Below, one piece after another: positions 17,124 to 25,687 of a stretch of 64,000 nt of DNA. Numbering within the stretch: position 1 is the first letter of the stretch; the number at the start of each line of letters is the position of its first letter. The stretch lies in contig NZ_CP134050.1 of the NCBI RefSeq assembly GCF_031583145.1, forward strand, positions 1,326,501-1,390,500, read 5' to 3'. The notes below the pieces were generated by a model that did no database searches, had not been told where the DNA came from, and was given only the letters and a program-made list of their open reading frames with translations. This stretch comes from Brevibacillus brevis. GTDB lineage: Bacteria > Bacillota > Bacilli > Brevibacillales > Brevibacillaceae. A program made the translations under genes and the position numbers.

Positions 17124-18590
17124 ATGGCAATCGAAACGACTGTACAGACTTTCCAAAACCTGATCGACGGGGAGTGGGTGGAAGCGGCTAGCAAGGCCAC
17201 CTTCGAGAGCATCAATCCGGCAAACGTCTCCGATATTGTCGGACGCTTCCCGGCTTCGGAGGAAGCAGACGTGGTCAAGGCGATCGAGGCGGCACAGCGG
17301 GCTTTCCAGACGTGGCGCGACACAGCGCCGAGCAAGCGGGCCGAAATCTTGTACAAGGCAGCAGACTTGCTGGAGGCGGGGCTGGAGAGCTACGCGATGG
17401 AGCTTACCCGCGAAGAAGGAAAGACGCTGGCAAGCAGCCGGATGGAGATCAAACGCTCCGCGCAGACGCTGCGCTACTACGCCTTCGAAGGATTGAACAT
17501 TTCCGGGGAAACGCTCCCTTCCGACGACCCGACTATTTCCATCTCCACCAAAAAAGAGCCACTCGGCGTCGTAACCGTCATCACGCCATGGAATTTTCCG
17601 ATTTCCATTCCGGCCAGAAAAATTGCACCGGCACTGGCGGCTGGCAACACGGTCGTCTTCAAGCCCGCTTCCGATACGCCGCTGATCGCCCTGCGCCTCG
17701 TTCAGGCGCTGCACGAAGCCGGACTTCCGGCAGGCGTGATCAACTTCGTCACCGGCTCCGCCTCCCGGACGGGAAATGCGCTCGTCACGCATCCGTCAGT
17801 CAAGGCGGTGACATTCACCGGCTCCACTCGTGCAGGGGAGACGATTCAGCGGTCCGTGCGGCTTTCCACACGCGTCCAGCTCGAGCTCGGAGGGAAAAAT
17901 CCGCTGCTCGTGATGGAAGATGCAGACGTCGAACAGGCGGCCGAGCTGGCGATCAAGGGCGGCTTCGAGCTGACGGGCCAGGCTTGCACAGGAACGAGCC
18001 GGGTCATCGTCATGGATGGCCTGCATGATCGCTTCGTCCGCGCTCTGGTCGAAAAAACCGGCAAGCTCACGATCGGAAACGGATGCCGGCAGGGTGTGGA
18101 TATCGGGCCGCTGGCCAATGCCAGCCAGCTGAAAAACGTGCTCGAGTACATGGAGATCGGCAAGGCGGAAGGGGCAGAGCTCGTCTACGGCGGCGAGCAC
18201 TTGACGGAAGGCGAGTACGCGGACGGTTATTTTGTCCGGCCTGCGGTATTCACGAATGTGACCCCTTCGATGCGGATCGCGCAGGAGGAAATTTTCGGCC
18301 CGGTCATCGCCGTCATCCGCGTGAGCTCCTTCGAGGAGGCGATGCGTGTCGCCAATGACGTCGAGTATGGACTGTCGGCAGCCATCTGCACGCAGGATCC
18401 CGTCCGGATTCATCACTTTGTCAACCAAATTCAGGCGGGTGTAGTAAAAGTGAACCGGCCGACTACCGGCAATGCTCCGCAGGTGCCGTTCGGCGGAGTG
18501 AAAATGTCCAGTACGGCGACATACCGCGAGTCCGGCAGGGGCGCGCTGGAGTTTTATACGCAAATCAAAAGCGTGTATCACGGGGTGTAG
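17124..18590 (+). CDS. NAD(P)-dependent aldehyde dehydrogenase
   Basis: ATG 17124 behind GGGAAAGGGG gives 488 residues. Active-site elements are intact: N157 (TPWNFP), K180, E254 (LELGGKNP) and the nucleophile C288 (GQACTGTSR). The closest look is to semialdehyde dehydrogenases of the 2,5-dioxovalerate/succinate-semialdehyde type, but the aldehyde cannot be fixed by eye. Placed directly after the di-iron oxidase gene, it likely oxidises an aldehyde produced in the same pathway to an acid. Confidence 0.9.
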   Translation: MAIETTVQTFQNLIDGEWVEAASKATFESINPANVSDIVGRFPASEEADVVKAIEAAQRAFQTWRDTAPSKRAEILYKAADLLEAGLESYAMELTREEGKTLASSRMEIKRSAQTLRYYAFEGLNISGETLPSDDPTISISTKKEPLGVVTVITPWNFPISIPARKIAPALAAGNTVVFKPASDTPLIALRLVQALHEAGLPAGVINFVTGSASRTGNALVTHPSVKAVTFTGSTRAGETIQRSVRLSTRVQLELGGKNPLLVMEDADVEQAAELAIKGGFELTGQACTGTSRVIVMDGLHDRFVRALVEKTGKLTIGNGCRQGVDIGPLANASQLKNVLEYMEIGKAEGAELVYGGEHLTEGEYADGYFVRPAVFTNVTPSMRIAQEEIFGPVIAVIRVSSFEEAMRVANDVEYGLSAAICTQDPVRIHHFVNQIQAGVVKVNRPTTGNAPQVPFGGVKMSSTATYRESGRGALEFYTQIKSVYHGV

Positions 18591-18622
18591 ACATGCACGC
18601 AAGCATGGGAGGCAAGATTGGG

Positions 18623-19096
18623 ATGAAATCGGTCATAAAGCTGGAGCTGCAGGAAGCGAAAGTCATGATTGAGGCCGCCAAACAGGCAGCCGAAGAGGCA
18701 GGTGCGCTGGAATCGATCTGCATCGTGGACGACGGGGGCTACGTAATCGCCCTGGAGCGCATGGACGGGGGACGGATCACGGGGCCGGAGATTGCCATCG
18801 CCAAAGCGTTTACGGCGAGCGGCCACAAGCGTTCCACCCACCTGTTCAACCAGCCGGGCGGTCCGGCGACCACCACGGGGGAAGCATTTGGCATCCACGC
18901 CATGCTCCCGGGCAAATTCGCGATCTTCGTGGGGGGCTTCCCCGTCGTCGTAAACGGCCAAGTCGTGGGCGGCGTGGGGGTCAGCGGCGGAAACGGGGAG
19001 CAGGACACGGCTGTCGGCACCGCGGCGCTCCGGGCTTTGCAGGAGTATCTCGGCTCTGACTACGAAGTGATGACCCAGGCGGACATCAAAAAGTAA
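18623..19096 (+). CDS. GlcG/HbpS-family (DUF336) protein
   Basis: ATG 18623 with GGAGG gives 157 residues; an upstream in-frame ATG at 18593 is possible but has no good ribosome site. The family signature is clear: ICIVDDGGYVIALERMDGG, then a glycine-rich half with FGGFP-type sequence (IFVGGFPVVVNGQVVGGVGVSGG). Members are small octameric proteins; Streptomyces HbpS binds heme, while GlcG-like forms accompany catabolic operons with no proven activity. It sits between the aldehyde dehydrogenase and the ion transporter genes. Confidence 0.82.
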   Translation: MKSVIKLELQEAKVMIEAAKQAAEEAGALESICIVDDGGYVIALERMDGGRITGPEIAIAKAFTASGHKRSTHLFNQPGGPATTTGEAFGIHAMLPGKFAIFVGGFPVVVNGQVVGGVGVSGGNGEQDTAVGTAALRALQEYLGSDYEVMTQADIKK

Positions 19097-19148
19097 AGAG
19101 CTGCTTGAAGGTTTCATCATGCCAGAAAAAGTGGGAGGGAGAGAATCG

Positions 19149-19736
19149 ATGGCGCTCTGGAATCTGTTCCTCGGATTTTTTCGGATCGGCATCCTGGGCT
19201 ACGGCGGCGGGCCGACGATGATCCCCCTCGTGCACGCAGAGGCTGTGCAGAAGTACGGCTGGATGACGGACGAGGAATTCACGGACGTGCTGGCGATGGG
19301 AAACGCGCTGCCGGGGCCGATCGCCACGAAAATGGCGGGGTACATCGGCTATAAAGTGCGAGGTGCCGCAGGGGCGACGGTAGCGATAGCGGCCATGGTG
19401 CTGCCTGTGCTGATCGCGATGATCCTGCTCCTCGGCCTCATCTACAAGCTGAAGGATTCGGGTATCGTCGGCGGGATGACGCACGGCGTGCAGCCCGTGA
19501 TCGGCGTCATGATGGCGGTCATGGCTTACGAGTTTTTCTTGAAGTCGTGGAAGAGCTGGATCAAGGCGAAGACCATTGCCTGGACGGTCGTCTCGCTGGT
19601 CGTGCTGGTGCTGCTGAATGTCAATCCGGGGCTGCTTATCGGATTCGCTCTCGCCTATGCGTTTACCGAATCGACCTACCTGGTCAAAAAGAAGAAAAAA
19701 CAGGCGGATACGTCGGATCGGGGGATATCCGCATGA
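19149..19736 (+). CDS. Chromate transporter family protein, first half (ChrA-type short form)
   Basis: A 195-residue membrane protein. ATG 19149 follows GGGAGGGAG; an upstream frame exists from 19119. The CHR signature GYGGGPTMIPLVHAEAV and the DVLAMGNALPGPIATKMAGYIGYK block are near the N-terminus. Short CHR proteins act as pairs to make a full transporter; proven members export chromate, but many family members lie in unrelated operons and the substrate here may be an organic or inorganic anion. It overlaps the partner gene by 4 bases. Confidence 0.85.
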   Translation: MALWNLFLGFFRIGILGYGGGPTMIPLVHAEAVQKYGWMTDEEFTDVLAMGNALPGPIATKMAGYIGYKVRGAAGATVAIAAMVLPVLIAMILLLGLIYKLKDSGIVGGMTHGVQPVIGVMMAVMAYEFFLKSWKSWIKAKTIAWTVVSLVVLVLLNVNPGLLIGFALAYAFTESTYLVKKKKKQADTSDRGISA

Positions 19737-20263
19737 TTCTGCTGCAACTGTTTTGGGCCTTTTTCATTCCGAACATCCTGGGCTACGGCGGCGGACCGCC
19801 GATCATTCCCCTGCTGCAAGCGGAAGTCGTCGACCATTACGGGTGGCTGAGCCTGGAGGAATTCGGTGACGTGCTCGCGCTGGGCAATGCGCTGCCCAGT
19901 CCGATTGCGACCAAGCTGGCCGGGTATATCGGCTACCAGGTAGCGGGCATCCCGGGGGCGATCGTCGCTCTGATCGCCACCATCGCCCCGACAGCGATCG
20001 CCATGGTGATCCTGTATAAATTTCTGCATCTTTTCAAAAACTCGCCGCAGGTGTCGGCGATGACGCAAATCGTGCGCCCGATTGTAGCCGTGCTGCTGGG
20101 AACGCTGGCCTTTCAGTTTTTCGCAAGCGCCTATGAGGCCGCAGGGATTTGGCAGACGGCAGCGCTCACGGCGGCCAGCCTCATCACTTTGGAAAAGATG
20201 AAAATCCACCCCGGCATCGTGGTCGCAAGCGGACTGGTGTACGGCGGCGTATTTTTGCAATAG
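19733..20263 (+). CDS. Chromate transporter family protein, second half
   Basis: The 176-residue partner starts at ATG 19733, overlapping the previous stop codon (ATGA). It repeats the CHR motifs (GYGGGPPIIPLLQAEVV, DVLALGNALPSPIATKLAGYIGYQ), so the pair arose by duplication and is expected to sit antiparallel in the membrane. Five or six hydrophobic segments are seen. It closes the oxidase operon; no clear terminator follows before the GntR gene. Confidence 0.85.
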   Translation: MILLQLFWAFFIPNILGYGGGPPIIPLLQAEVVDHYGWLSLEEFGDVLALGNALPSPIATKLAGYIGYQVAGIPGAIVALIATIAPTAIAMVILYKFLHLFKNSPQVSAMTQIVRPIVAVLLGTLAFQFFASAYEAAGIWQTAALTAASLITLEKMKIHPGIVVASGLVYGGVFLQ

Positions 20264-20340
20264 GACGAAGGGCCGTATCCTCGATTGGGTTGTTGTATAG
20301 AGCGAATCAGATCGATTACACTAGAGAAAACAACTCACGG

Positions 20341-20350
20341 GGGTATACCA
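20341..20350. promoter_or_regulatory. Operator-like site at the start of the GntR gene (site e)
   Basis: GGGTATACCA lies one base before the ATG of the GntR/FCD gene, overlapping its ribosome binding region. It matches the core of sites a to d and would suit autoregulation. Confidence 0.45.
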
Positions 20351-20351
20351 G

Positions 20352-21029
20352 ATGCCAGACACGCCAGTTATTTGGAGAGATGAGGAATTAAGCCCGATTC
20401 GGGACAAGGTGTATCAATACATCAAGCAAGCGATCGTCCAGGGTGTATACAAGTCAGGAGAACGAATCATCGAGCGCGAGCTGGCCGACCAGCTGCACGT
20501 AAGCCGCACGCCGATCCGTGAAGCGTTGTTCCGGCTCGAATCCCAGGGCTTCGTCAAAACGCTGCCGCGCAAAGGCGTAGTCGTCTCCCAGCTATCCCCG
20601 GAGGAGATCGTGGAAATTTTTACGATTCTCGGGTCGCTGGAAAGCCTGGCGATGAAGCTGGCGGCGCAACGGGCGACTCCCGCTGCCCGCGAAGAGCTGA
20701 AGCGGATCATCGATGAGATCGACGAAGAGCTGGCCAAAGCCGATGTGAATCACGAATACAAAAACGTCCATTTCGATATCAACGAAGTGATTTTCCGCGC
20801 CGCGCAAAGCCCCAGGCTGACGCAGATGCTGGACGGCCTTTCGGATTACATCCGCGCCTTCGTCCATCTCGGCTACGAGCTTCCGGGCAGGCAGCGCAGG
20901 GCGATGGAGGAGCATCGGGAAATCGCCATGGCGGTATACAACGGCGAAGCGGAGCTGGTCGAGAGCTTGACCAAGATCCACTTGGAGAATTCCAAGCGAG
21001 CGTATTTGGAAGCGCTGGAAAAACAATAA
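20352..21029 (+). CDS. GntR-family regulator, FadR/FCD subfamily
   Basis: A 225-residue regulator. The N-terminal winged helix is typical (SGERIIERELADQLHVSRTPIREALFRLESQGFVKTLPRKGVVVSQ, residues ~33-80). An all-helical FCD effector domain follows (residues ~95-220), with acidic and histidine residues that usually bind a metal and a carboxylate ligand (FDINEVIFRAAQ, H175-region EHREIAMAV). It is flanked by the oxidase operon and a ferredoxin gene, and palindromes of FCD style precede five nearby units, so it is the best candidate for their common regulator. Its ligand would be a carboxylic acid by family precedent. Confidence 0.87.
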   Translation: MPDTPVIWRDEELSPIRDKVYQYIKQAIVQGVYKSGERIIERELADQLHVSRTPIREALFRLESQGFVKTLPRKGVVVSQLSPEEIVEIFTILGSLESLAMKLAAQRATPAAREELKRIIDEIDEELAKADVNHEYKNVHFDINEVIFRAAQSPRLTQMLDGLSDYIRAFVHLGYELPGRQRRAMEEHREIAMAVYNGEAELVESLTKIHLENSKRAYLEALEKQ

Positions 21030-21071
21030 CGCAGGCAATCCCGCATTCTTGCTGCAGATGGAGGTGTTTCT

Positions 21072-21356
21072 ATGCCGAACGTGAAATTGCACCAGAACGG
21101 TCTCGTGTACCAGCAAGAAATTGGGGAAGGCAGCAACTTGGTCGTATTGGCAGGTATCAAAAAATTTCCTCATTTAAAGTACGGGTGTGGCATGGGCAAG
21201 TGCACGAAATGCACGGTGAAAGTAATGGCAGGCGCTGAATCGCTGCCCGAGCCGAACTGGAAGGAACAAAAGATGCTCGGCGAAAAACTCGAGCAAGGGT
21301 ACCGGCTGGCCTGCCAGCTCTACATTCAACGCGACATCGAGATCTGCCAGGAATAG
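21072..21356 (+). CDS. [2Fe-2S] ferredoxin, plant type
   Basis: A 94-residue protein with the cluster-binding pattern C-x4-C-x2-C (YGCGMGKCTKC) and a fourth cysteine in RLACQLYI. The domain covers the whole protein. It is encoded 42 bases after the GntR gene with a GGAGGTG site. Redox partner role for the di-iron oxidase at 16302 is inferred from linkage; no dedicated ferredoxin reductase gene is visible in the window. Confidence 0.88.
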   Translation: MPNVKLHQNGLVYQQEIGEGSNLVVLAGIKKFPHLKYGCGMGKCTKCTVKVMAGAESLPEPNWKEQKMLGEKLEQGYRLACQLYIQRDIEICQE

Positions 21357-21404
21357 CTGGCCGGGTATCATCACATTCATTCGAAAATATGGGAGGGTTT
21401 GCAA

Positions 21405-21704
21405 ATGAGCCAATACATTATGGTGTCCACGACGGAACGGTACAAAACGGTGACGGAAAATCCGGATCTGGAGGTAGTCGCTGCCTATGAATACTATTTC
21501 TTCGGCAAGAAAAAGACCACGTTTTCCATTTGCAAAATCAAAAACCCGGTTACGAGAATCGTGATTCAAGGGGTCGCGGAAGTGTTCCCGGACAACAGCA
21601 TTCCGATCAAGGTGTTCCCGAAATTCGAAACGACGAAAGAGATCGAGAAGGAAATTTTCGAGCTGGATCTGGATGAGGACAATAAAATTGTGCGCGTTCA
21701 TTAA
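21405..21704 (+). CDS. Conserved-looking small protein of unknown function
   Basis: ATG 21405 with GGGAGG gives 99 residues (a TTG two codons earlier is less likely). The protein is acidic at its end (EKEIFELDLDEDNK), has a central KKKTTFSICKIKNPVTRIVIQG stretch and no membrane segment or known motif. It lies 48 bases after the ferredoxin gene and before a terminator, so both are one unit. It could be a small accessory subunit of the oxygenase system, for example a coupling protein; this is a guess from context. Confidence 0.6.
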   Translation: MSQYIMVSTTERYKTVTENPDLEVVAAYEYYFFGKKKTTFSICKIKNPVTRIVIQGVAEVFPDNSIPIKVFPKFETTKEIEKEIFELDLDEDNKIVRVH

Positions 21705-21722
21705 GCGAAGACAAGAGGGGAG

Positions 21723-21752
21723 GGACAGGCTGGAGAGCCTGTCCTTCTTCTT
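21723..21752 (+). terminator. Intrinsic terminator after the ferredoxin unit
   Basis: GGACAGGCT (21723-21731) pairs perfectly with AGCCTGTCC (21736-21744), followed by a TTCTTCTT tract. Confidence 0.75.
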
Positions 21753-21928
21753 GCTTTCAGGGCGAAAGGAAAGCAAGGGAGAGAGCGTCTTCTGCCTCGT
21801 TCAATGTAAGAAAAATGTAGTGCATTTGAATTAAATTCTAGCGAAATAGGATACCCGTCCAATCCCATAGATTTGCTCCCGCATAAACAGAGAAGAGTTG
21901 CTATTTTCTGAACAGGGAGGAATGGAAT

Positions 21929-23083
21929 ATGGGATGGTGGATCAGTCTGCTGTTCGCGGCTGCCTGCTTCTGGGCTCTTTACTGGTATTGGGAACGCCGG
22001 GAAGACGCGAAATGGCATGATCACGTGCCCAATCAACTGATTGTTCGATTTCGTGACGGTGTGACGGAAGCGCAGATGGAAGAGATTCACCGAAAGGCCA
22101 AATGCGAGCTGATCGGCAGCGATCAGGAGCTGGGGATCTATCACGTATCCTCCAAGCGCAAGATGCGGCGGATATGGAGGCACTATCAGGATCTGGAGGA
22201 AATCGAGTACGCGGAGCCCAATTACCGGTTCAAGGCGTTTGCGTCCGCGAACGATCCTTTTTTCGCCAGCTATCAGTATGGACCGCAGCGCATCATGGCC
22301 CCTGCGGCCTGGGATGTGACCCAGGGCAGCCCGGCTGTCAAAATCGCGGTAGTCGACACGGGGGTGCAGCTGGACCATCCGGATCTGCAAGGGAAAATCA
22401 TTCCGGGCTACGATTACGTAAGCAATGACACCAACCCTGTGGATGGAAACGGGCACGGCACGCATGTGGCGGGCATCGCATCCGCTGTCACCAATAACGC
22501 CTACGGGATGGCAGGAGTTTGTCCCCTGGCTTCGATATTGCCGGTGCGGGTGCTGGACGAATCGGGAAGCGGGGATCTGTTGAACGTGGCGAGAGGGATC
22601 ATCTATGCGGCCACCCAGGGAGCACACGTCATCAACCTGAGTCTCGGCTCCCCGGCCCCTTCTGCCACCCTGCAGTCCGCCATCGATTATGCGTGGAGCC
22701 GGGGATGCGTGATCGTGGCGGCAGCCGGGAACGCCGGATCTTCCGTCCCGAATTATCCGGCCAACTACCCGAACGTCATCTCGGTGGCCTCTACCAACGC
22801 AAGCGATGTAAAGTCCGGCTTCTCCAATTACGGCCGGTGGGTGGATGTTACCGCTCCGGGCGAAAACATCTTGTCCACCTATCTGGGCAGCTACTATGCG
22901 TATTTGAGCGGCACTTCCATGGCGGCTCCCCACGTAGCCGGCGTAGCGGCCTTGCTGGCTGCCCAGGGCAGGACCAACGCCCAGATCCAGAACATCATCC
23001 AGACGAGCTCCGATCCGATTCCCGGCACAGGCACGTACTGGCTGTATGGACGAGTGAACGCAGACAGAGCCGTGCGCTCCTAA
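21929..23083 (+). CDS. Subtilisin-family serine protease (thermitase-like)
   Basis: A 384-residue precursor. Residues 1-20 form a hydrophobic leader or membrane anchor without a clear signal-peptidase site, residues ~35-105 an inhibitor-like propeptide (QLIVRFRDGVTEAQM), then the S8 catalytic domain with D143 (VVDTGVQ), H176 (GHGTHVAG), N268 (AAAGNAG) and S330 (GTSMAAPHVAG). The domain resembles thermitase. It should be secreted or surface-bound, degrading protein outside the cell. A good GGGAGG site precedes the ATG. It seems unrelated to the oxygenase genes around it. Confidence 0.92.
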   Translation: MGWWISLLFAAACFWALYWYWERREDAKWHDHVPNQLIVRFRDGVTEAQMEEIHRKAKCELIGSDQELGIYHVSSKRKMRRIWRHYQDLEEIEYAEPNYRFKAFASANDPFFASYQYGPQRIMAPAAWDVTQGSPAVKIAVVDTGVQLDHPDLQGKIIPGYDYVSNDTNPVDGNGHGTHVAGIASAVTNNAYGMAGVCPLASILPVRVLDESGSGDLLNVARGIIYAATQGAHVINLSLGSPAPSATLQSAIDYAWSRGCVIVAAAGNAGSSVPNYPANYPNVISVASTNASDVKSGFSNYGRWVDVTAPGENILSTYLGSYYAYLSGTSMAAPHVAGVAALLAAQGRTNAQIQNIIQTSSDPIPGTGTYWLYGRVNADRAVRS

Positions 23084-23414
23084 AAGGGAATCGGCAGCAA
23101 GCCATCAAGGCAAAATGGCGAGTGGAAGACGGATCCGTGTACCCAAAAACAGCGCTAGTCGCGTAGTGGAAAAGGAATATCCGAGTGGTTCCCCTGAAGG
23201 CAGGCATGTGCCCCGAGCGCGATTCAGCCCGCTTTCAGGGTTTTTTGCGAAAAGGCCTGTCCCCTTCAAAACGGGAGCAAAGGAGGCGTCCCCTGAAAAA
23301 ACGGTTGAAATGAAGAAGCAAAACATAGATAATATTGGGAATTACCTGGGAGTATGATGAATGCACGGAGCTTTCATTCCGGCCGCCTTTCGCTTTTGAA
23401 AGGAGGTGAAATAC
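23084..23414. other. Intergenic region with a structured segment ending in a T run
   Basis: No gene is supported in these 331 bases. CCCTGAA (23192-23198) pairs with TTCAGGG (23234-23240), which is followed by six T; inside the 35-base loop GGCA (23199-23202) and TGCC (23209-23212) can pair. This may be the protease terminator in an elaborate form or an attenuator ahead of the RNA-repair genes. AAAGGAGGTG just before 23415 is the next ribosome site. Confidence 0.45.
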
Positions 23415-24374
23415 ATGCAAAAGCTGATGATGTTGGCCGGAATCGCCGGAAGCGGCAAAAGCCGCCGGGCTCTGGAGCTGGCAAAGAAAGAGCGGGCAAT
23501 CATCGTTTCCACGGACGAGATCAGGCAAAACCTGTTTGGGGACGAGGGGAAACAGAAGAAGACCTCCCACGTGTTTCGAGAGGTATATGCGAGGGTGGAG
23601 GATGGGCTGGCCAAAGGAAGCAGCGTCATCCTGGATGCCACGAATATCGATCGTGAGAAACGGATGAACGTCCTTTCCAAATTTGCATACGTCGAGAAGG
23701 TTTGCTATTACCTGAACGTGCCGTATGCCGTTTGTTTGGAGAGAAATCAGGCAAGAAAAAGGAAAGTGCCGGGGCCCGTCATGGAGAAAATGCGAAAGAA
23801 TTTCCACTTCCCCATCCGAAATGAAGGATTTGATCGCATTTGGATTCTTCATGAGGAAATGCCCTATCCGATTTCCAAGGAAGCTTTTGTCGATTTGCTC
23901 CAGAGCGAGCCTTCTTATGAGGAACTGTTCGAAGCTTTGCAGGAAGTCCCCATCTTTCAGGACATGGTCGGTTTTCAGCAAGAAAACCCTCACCACACCC
24001 ACACGCTATGCAGGCACACCTACCATGTGCTGGAGTACGTCAATGCTTTTTACAGCGAAGAGGATAAATTGCTGATGCAGGTCGTCGCTCTTTTTCATGA
24101 TACGGGCAAACCGTTTTGCAAGGTCTACAAACCGGCAAAAGGGCACTATTCCTACTACGGCCACGAGAATGTATCCGCCCAGATCGCTTGCCATTTCCTG
24201 AAGGAGCTGCAATTTGACGATGCGTTTATTTTCAAGGCCGTGCATTTGATTCAAATGCACATGAAGATCAATTACGGGACCCAGCAAGATATCTCTGAGA
24301 TTTACCGCCTGCTCGGAGAGGAAATGCTCTGGAAGCTCTACTTCTTTAAAGAAGCGGATACGTATGCCAAATAA
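23415..24374 (+). CDS. Polynucleotide kinase-like P-loop domain fused to an HD phosphohydrolase domain
   Basis: A 319-residue fusion. Residues 1-150 form a P-loop kinase (GIAGSGKS at 9-16, STDEIR, ILDATN, the Pnk-like ERNQARKRKVP lid). Residues ~190-310 form an HD domain with HHTHTLCRHTYHV, HDTGKP (H228, D229) and H250. It is followed 14 bases later by an RNA ligase gene, and both have near-perfect AAGGAGGTG ribosome sites. The known bacterial HD-Pnk end-healing enzyme (Runella) has the domains in the opposite order; kinase plus HD would give 5'-kinase and 2',3'-end phosphatase. Together with the ligase this suggests an RNA repair cassette. Confidence 0.82.
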   Translation: MQKLMMLAGIAGSGKSRRALELAKKERAIIVSTDEIRQNLFGDEGKQKKTSHVFREVYARVEDGLAKGSSVILDATNIDREKRMNVLSKFAYVEKVCYYLNVPYAVCLERNQARKRKVPGPVMEKMRKNFHFPIRNEGFDRIWILHEEMPYPISKEAFVDLLQSEPSYEELFEALQEVPIFQDMVGFQQENPHHTHTLCRHTYHVLEYVNAFYSEEDKLLMQVVALFHDTGKPFCKVYKPAKGHYSYYGHENVSAQIACHFLKELQFDDAFIFKAVHLIQMHMKINYGTQQDISEIYRLLGEEMLWKLYFFKEADTYAK

Positions 24375-24388
24375 GGAGGTGAAAAAGG

Positions 24389-25030
24389 ATGAGGAAAAAG
24401 TATCCGAGAACGTTTCACCTGCCTTGGTCGAGAAGCAAAACCGACGATGACAAAATCCTGAAAACCGTGTGTCATTTTGAAGGAAAAGAGGTCGTGGTTA
24501 CCGAGAAGCTGGATGGAGAAAACACGACGATGTATCGGGATTCCATCCATGCACGGTCGCTCGACAGCAAGGACCACGAATCACGGCATTGGGTGAAAAT
24601 GCTGCATGGGACGATATCTTTTCAGATTCCTCCCGGTTGGAGAATTTGCGGGGAAAACGTCTTCGCCATGCACTCGATTTACTACGGAGAACTGACCAGT
24701 TACTTCTACGTCTTCTCCATATGGAATGAAGACAATCAATGCTTATCCTGGGACGAGACGCTCGAGTGGGCAGAGCTGCTCGGGGTAAAAGTAGCGCCCG
24801 TGCTTTACAGAGGGATCTGGAATGAGCAGAAAGTGAAGGGCTGCTACACCAGGCAATCCGTTTTCGGAGGAGAACAGGAAGGCTATGTGGTCAGGATCGC
24901 GGACGCCTTTCCCTACGATCAGTTCGGGACCTGTGTGGCGAAGTTCGTCCGAAAAAACCACGTTCAAACAGAGGAGCATTGGCTATCGAAGCCAGTGGTG
25001 CCAAATGGGGTAAGCAGCATGTGGAAATGA
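24389..25030 (+). CDS. RNA ligase family protein
   Basis: A 213-residue protein with covalent nucleotidyltransferase motifs: motif I EKLDGENTT (K40 as the lysine to be adenylylated), motif III-like WRICGENVFA, motif IV EGYVVRI and motif V CVAKFVR. Its size fits the minimal Rnl2-like or Rnl5-like ligase domain without a C-terminal extension. It should seal 5'-phosphate/3'-OH RNA ends prepared by the upstream kinase-HD protein. The stop is followed by unassigned sequence and a terminator at 25212. Confidence 0.85.
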   Translation: MRKKYPRTFHLPWSRSKTDDDKILKTVCHFEGKEVVVTEKLDGENTTMYRDSIHARSLDSKDHESRHWVKMLHGTISFQIPPGWRICGENVFAMHSIYYGELTSYFYVFSIWNEDNQCLSWDETLEWAELLGVKVAPVLYRGIWNEQKVKGCYTRQSVFGGEQEGYVVRIADAFPYDQFGTCVAKFVRKNHVQTEEHWLSKPVVPNGVSSMWK

Positions 25031-25211
25031 TTCGATAGATAGGGAAGAAGGGACTGAGAACCATGTAATGCTGAAGCAATGGGGAATGAGAAGGAAGACA
25101 ACTCGTCTTGAGTATGTGATTCGAGCTATTTGCTAGATTGCCAACTCTTCGTTCCATTGGCTGCCTATCAAGCAGATCGAACACGAACGGAATAACCGCA
25201 AGCAAGGAAAC

Positions 25212-25247
25212 AACCTTAGTCCGGGCGCCTGCCGTACTAAGGTTTTT
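25212..25247 (+). terminator. Intrinsic terminator of the RNA-repair unit
   Basis: AACCTTAGT (25212-25220) pairs perfectly with ACTAAGGTT (25235-25243), and T25242-25246 forms the T run. The 180 bases between it and the ligase stop hold no supported gene. Confidence 0.8.
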
Positions 25248-25298
25248 AGCTCTGCCTGATTGTTTTTTCAGCTTGAATGGGGAGCTGCCCAGACGAGC

Positions 25299-25634
25299 CT
25301 ATTGTGCGGCGTTGATCCGTCTCTGCGCGATCTTGTTCAGGCGCTCCACGTCCTCATCGCCCCAGGAAACAGTGACGTCGCCTGTGACGAAGGTCTGGCA
25401 GGCCAGACGGTAGCCCTGGGCGATTTTCTCGCTGCCCAGCCGATCGATTTCCTTTTTCATGACCCTGCTGAGGTGTTCCTGCCCATCCACGATTTGCACC
25501 CGACAGGTGCCGCAAAGACCGCCCCCGCACTTGAATGGCACGGCCCCCTCGTAGCGAATGGAAGTTCGGAGAAGATTTGCGTCTTTCTCTACTTCAATCG
25601 TTTTTCCGGACGTATGAAACGTAATAGATGGCAC
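25299..25634 (-). CDS. [2Fe-2S] ferredoxin, plant type
   Basis: A 111-residue protein starting at GTG behind GGGAGGG. Cluster ligands are in FKCGGGLCGTCRV (C-x4-C-x2-C) and RLACQTFV. It is clearly related to the 94-residue ferredoxin at 21072 but has a longer C-terminus. It is divergent from the aspartate-dehydrogenase-like gene and shares with it an intergenic operator-like palindrome, so it likely belongs to the same regulon and could serve the di-iron oxidase. Confidence 0.88.
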   Translation of the reverse strand: MPSITFHTSGKTIEVEKDANLLRTSIRYEGAVPFKCGGGLCGTCRVQIVDGQEHLSRVMKKEIDRLGSEKIAQGYRLACQTFVTGDVTVSWGDEDVERLNKIAQRRINAAQ

Positions 25635-25687
25635 AAGCTTCCCTCCCTCGTTTGGATGAGATCAGTATATCATAGAGTTTTGGTTTA

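Noticed and set aside
20444..20453. GTATACAA inside the GntR coding sequence
   Set aside because: Matches of this length are expected by chance in coding DNA and it has no promoter nearby.
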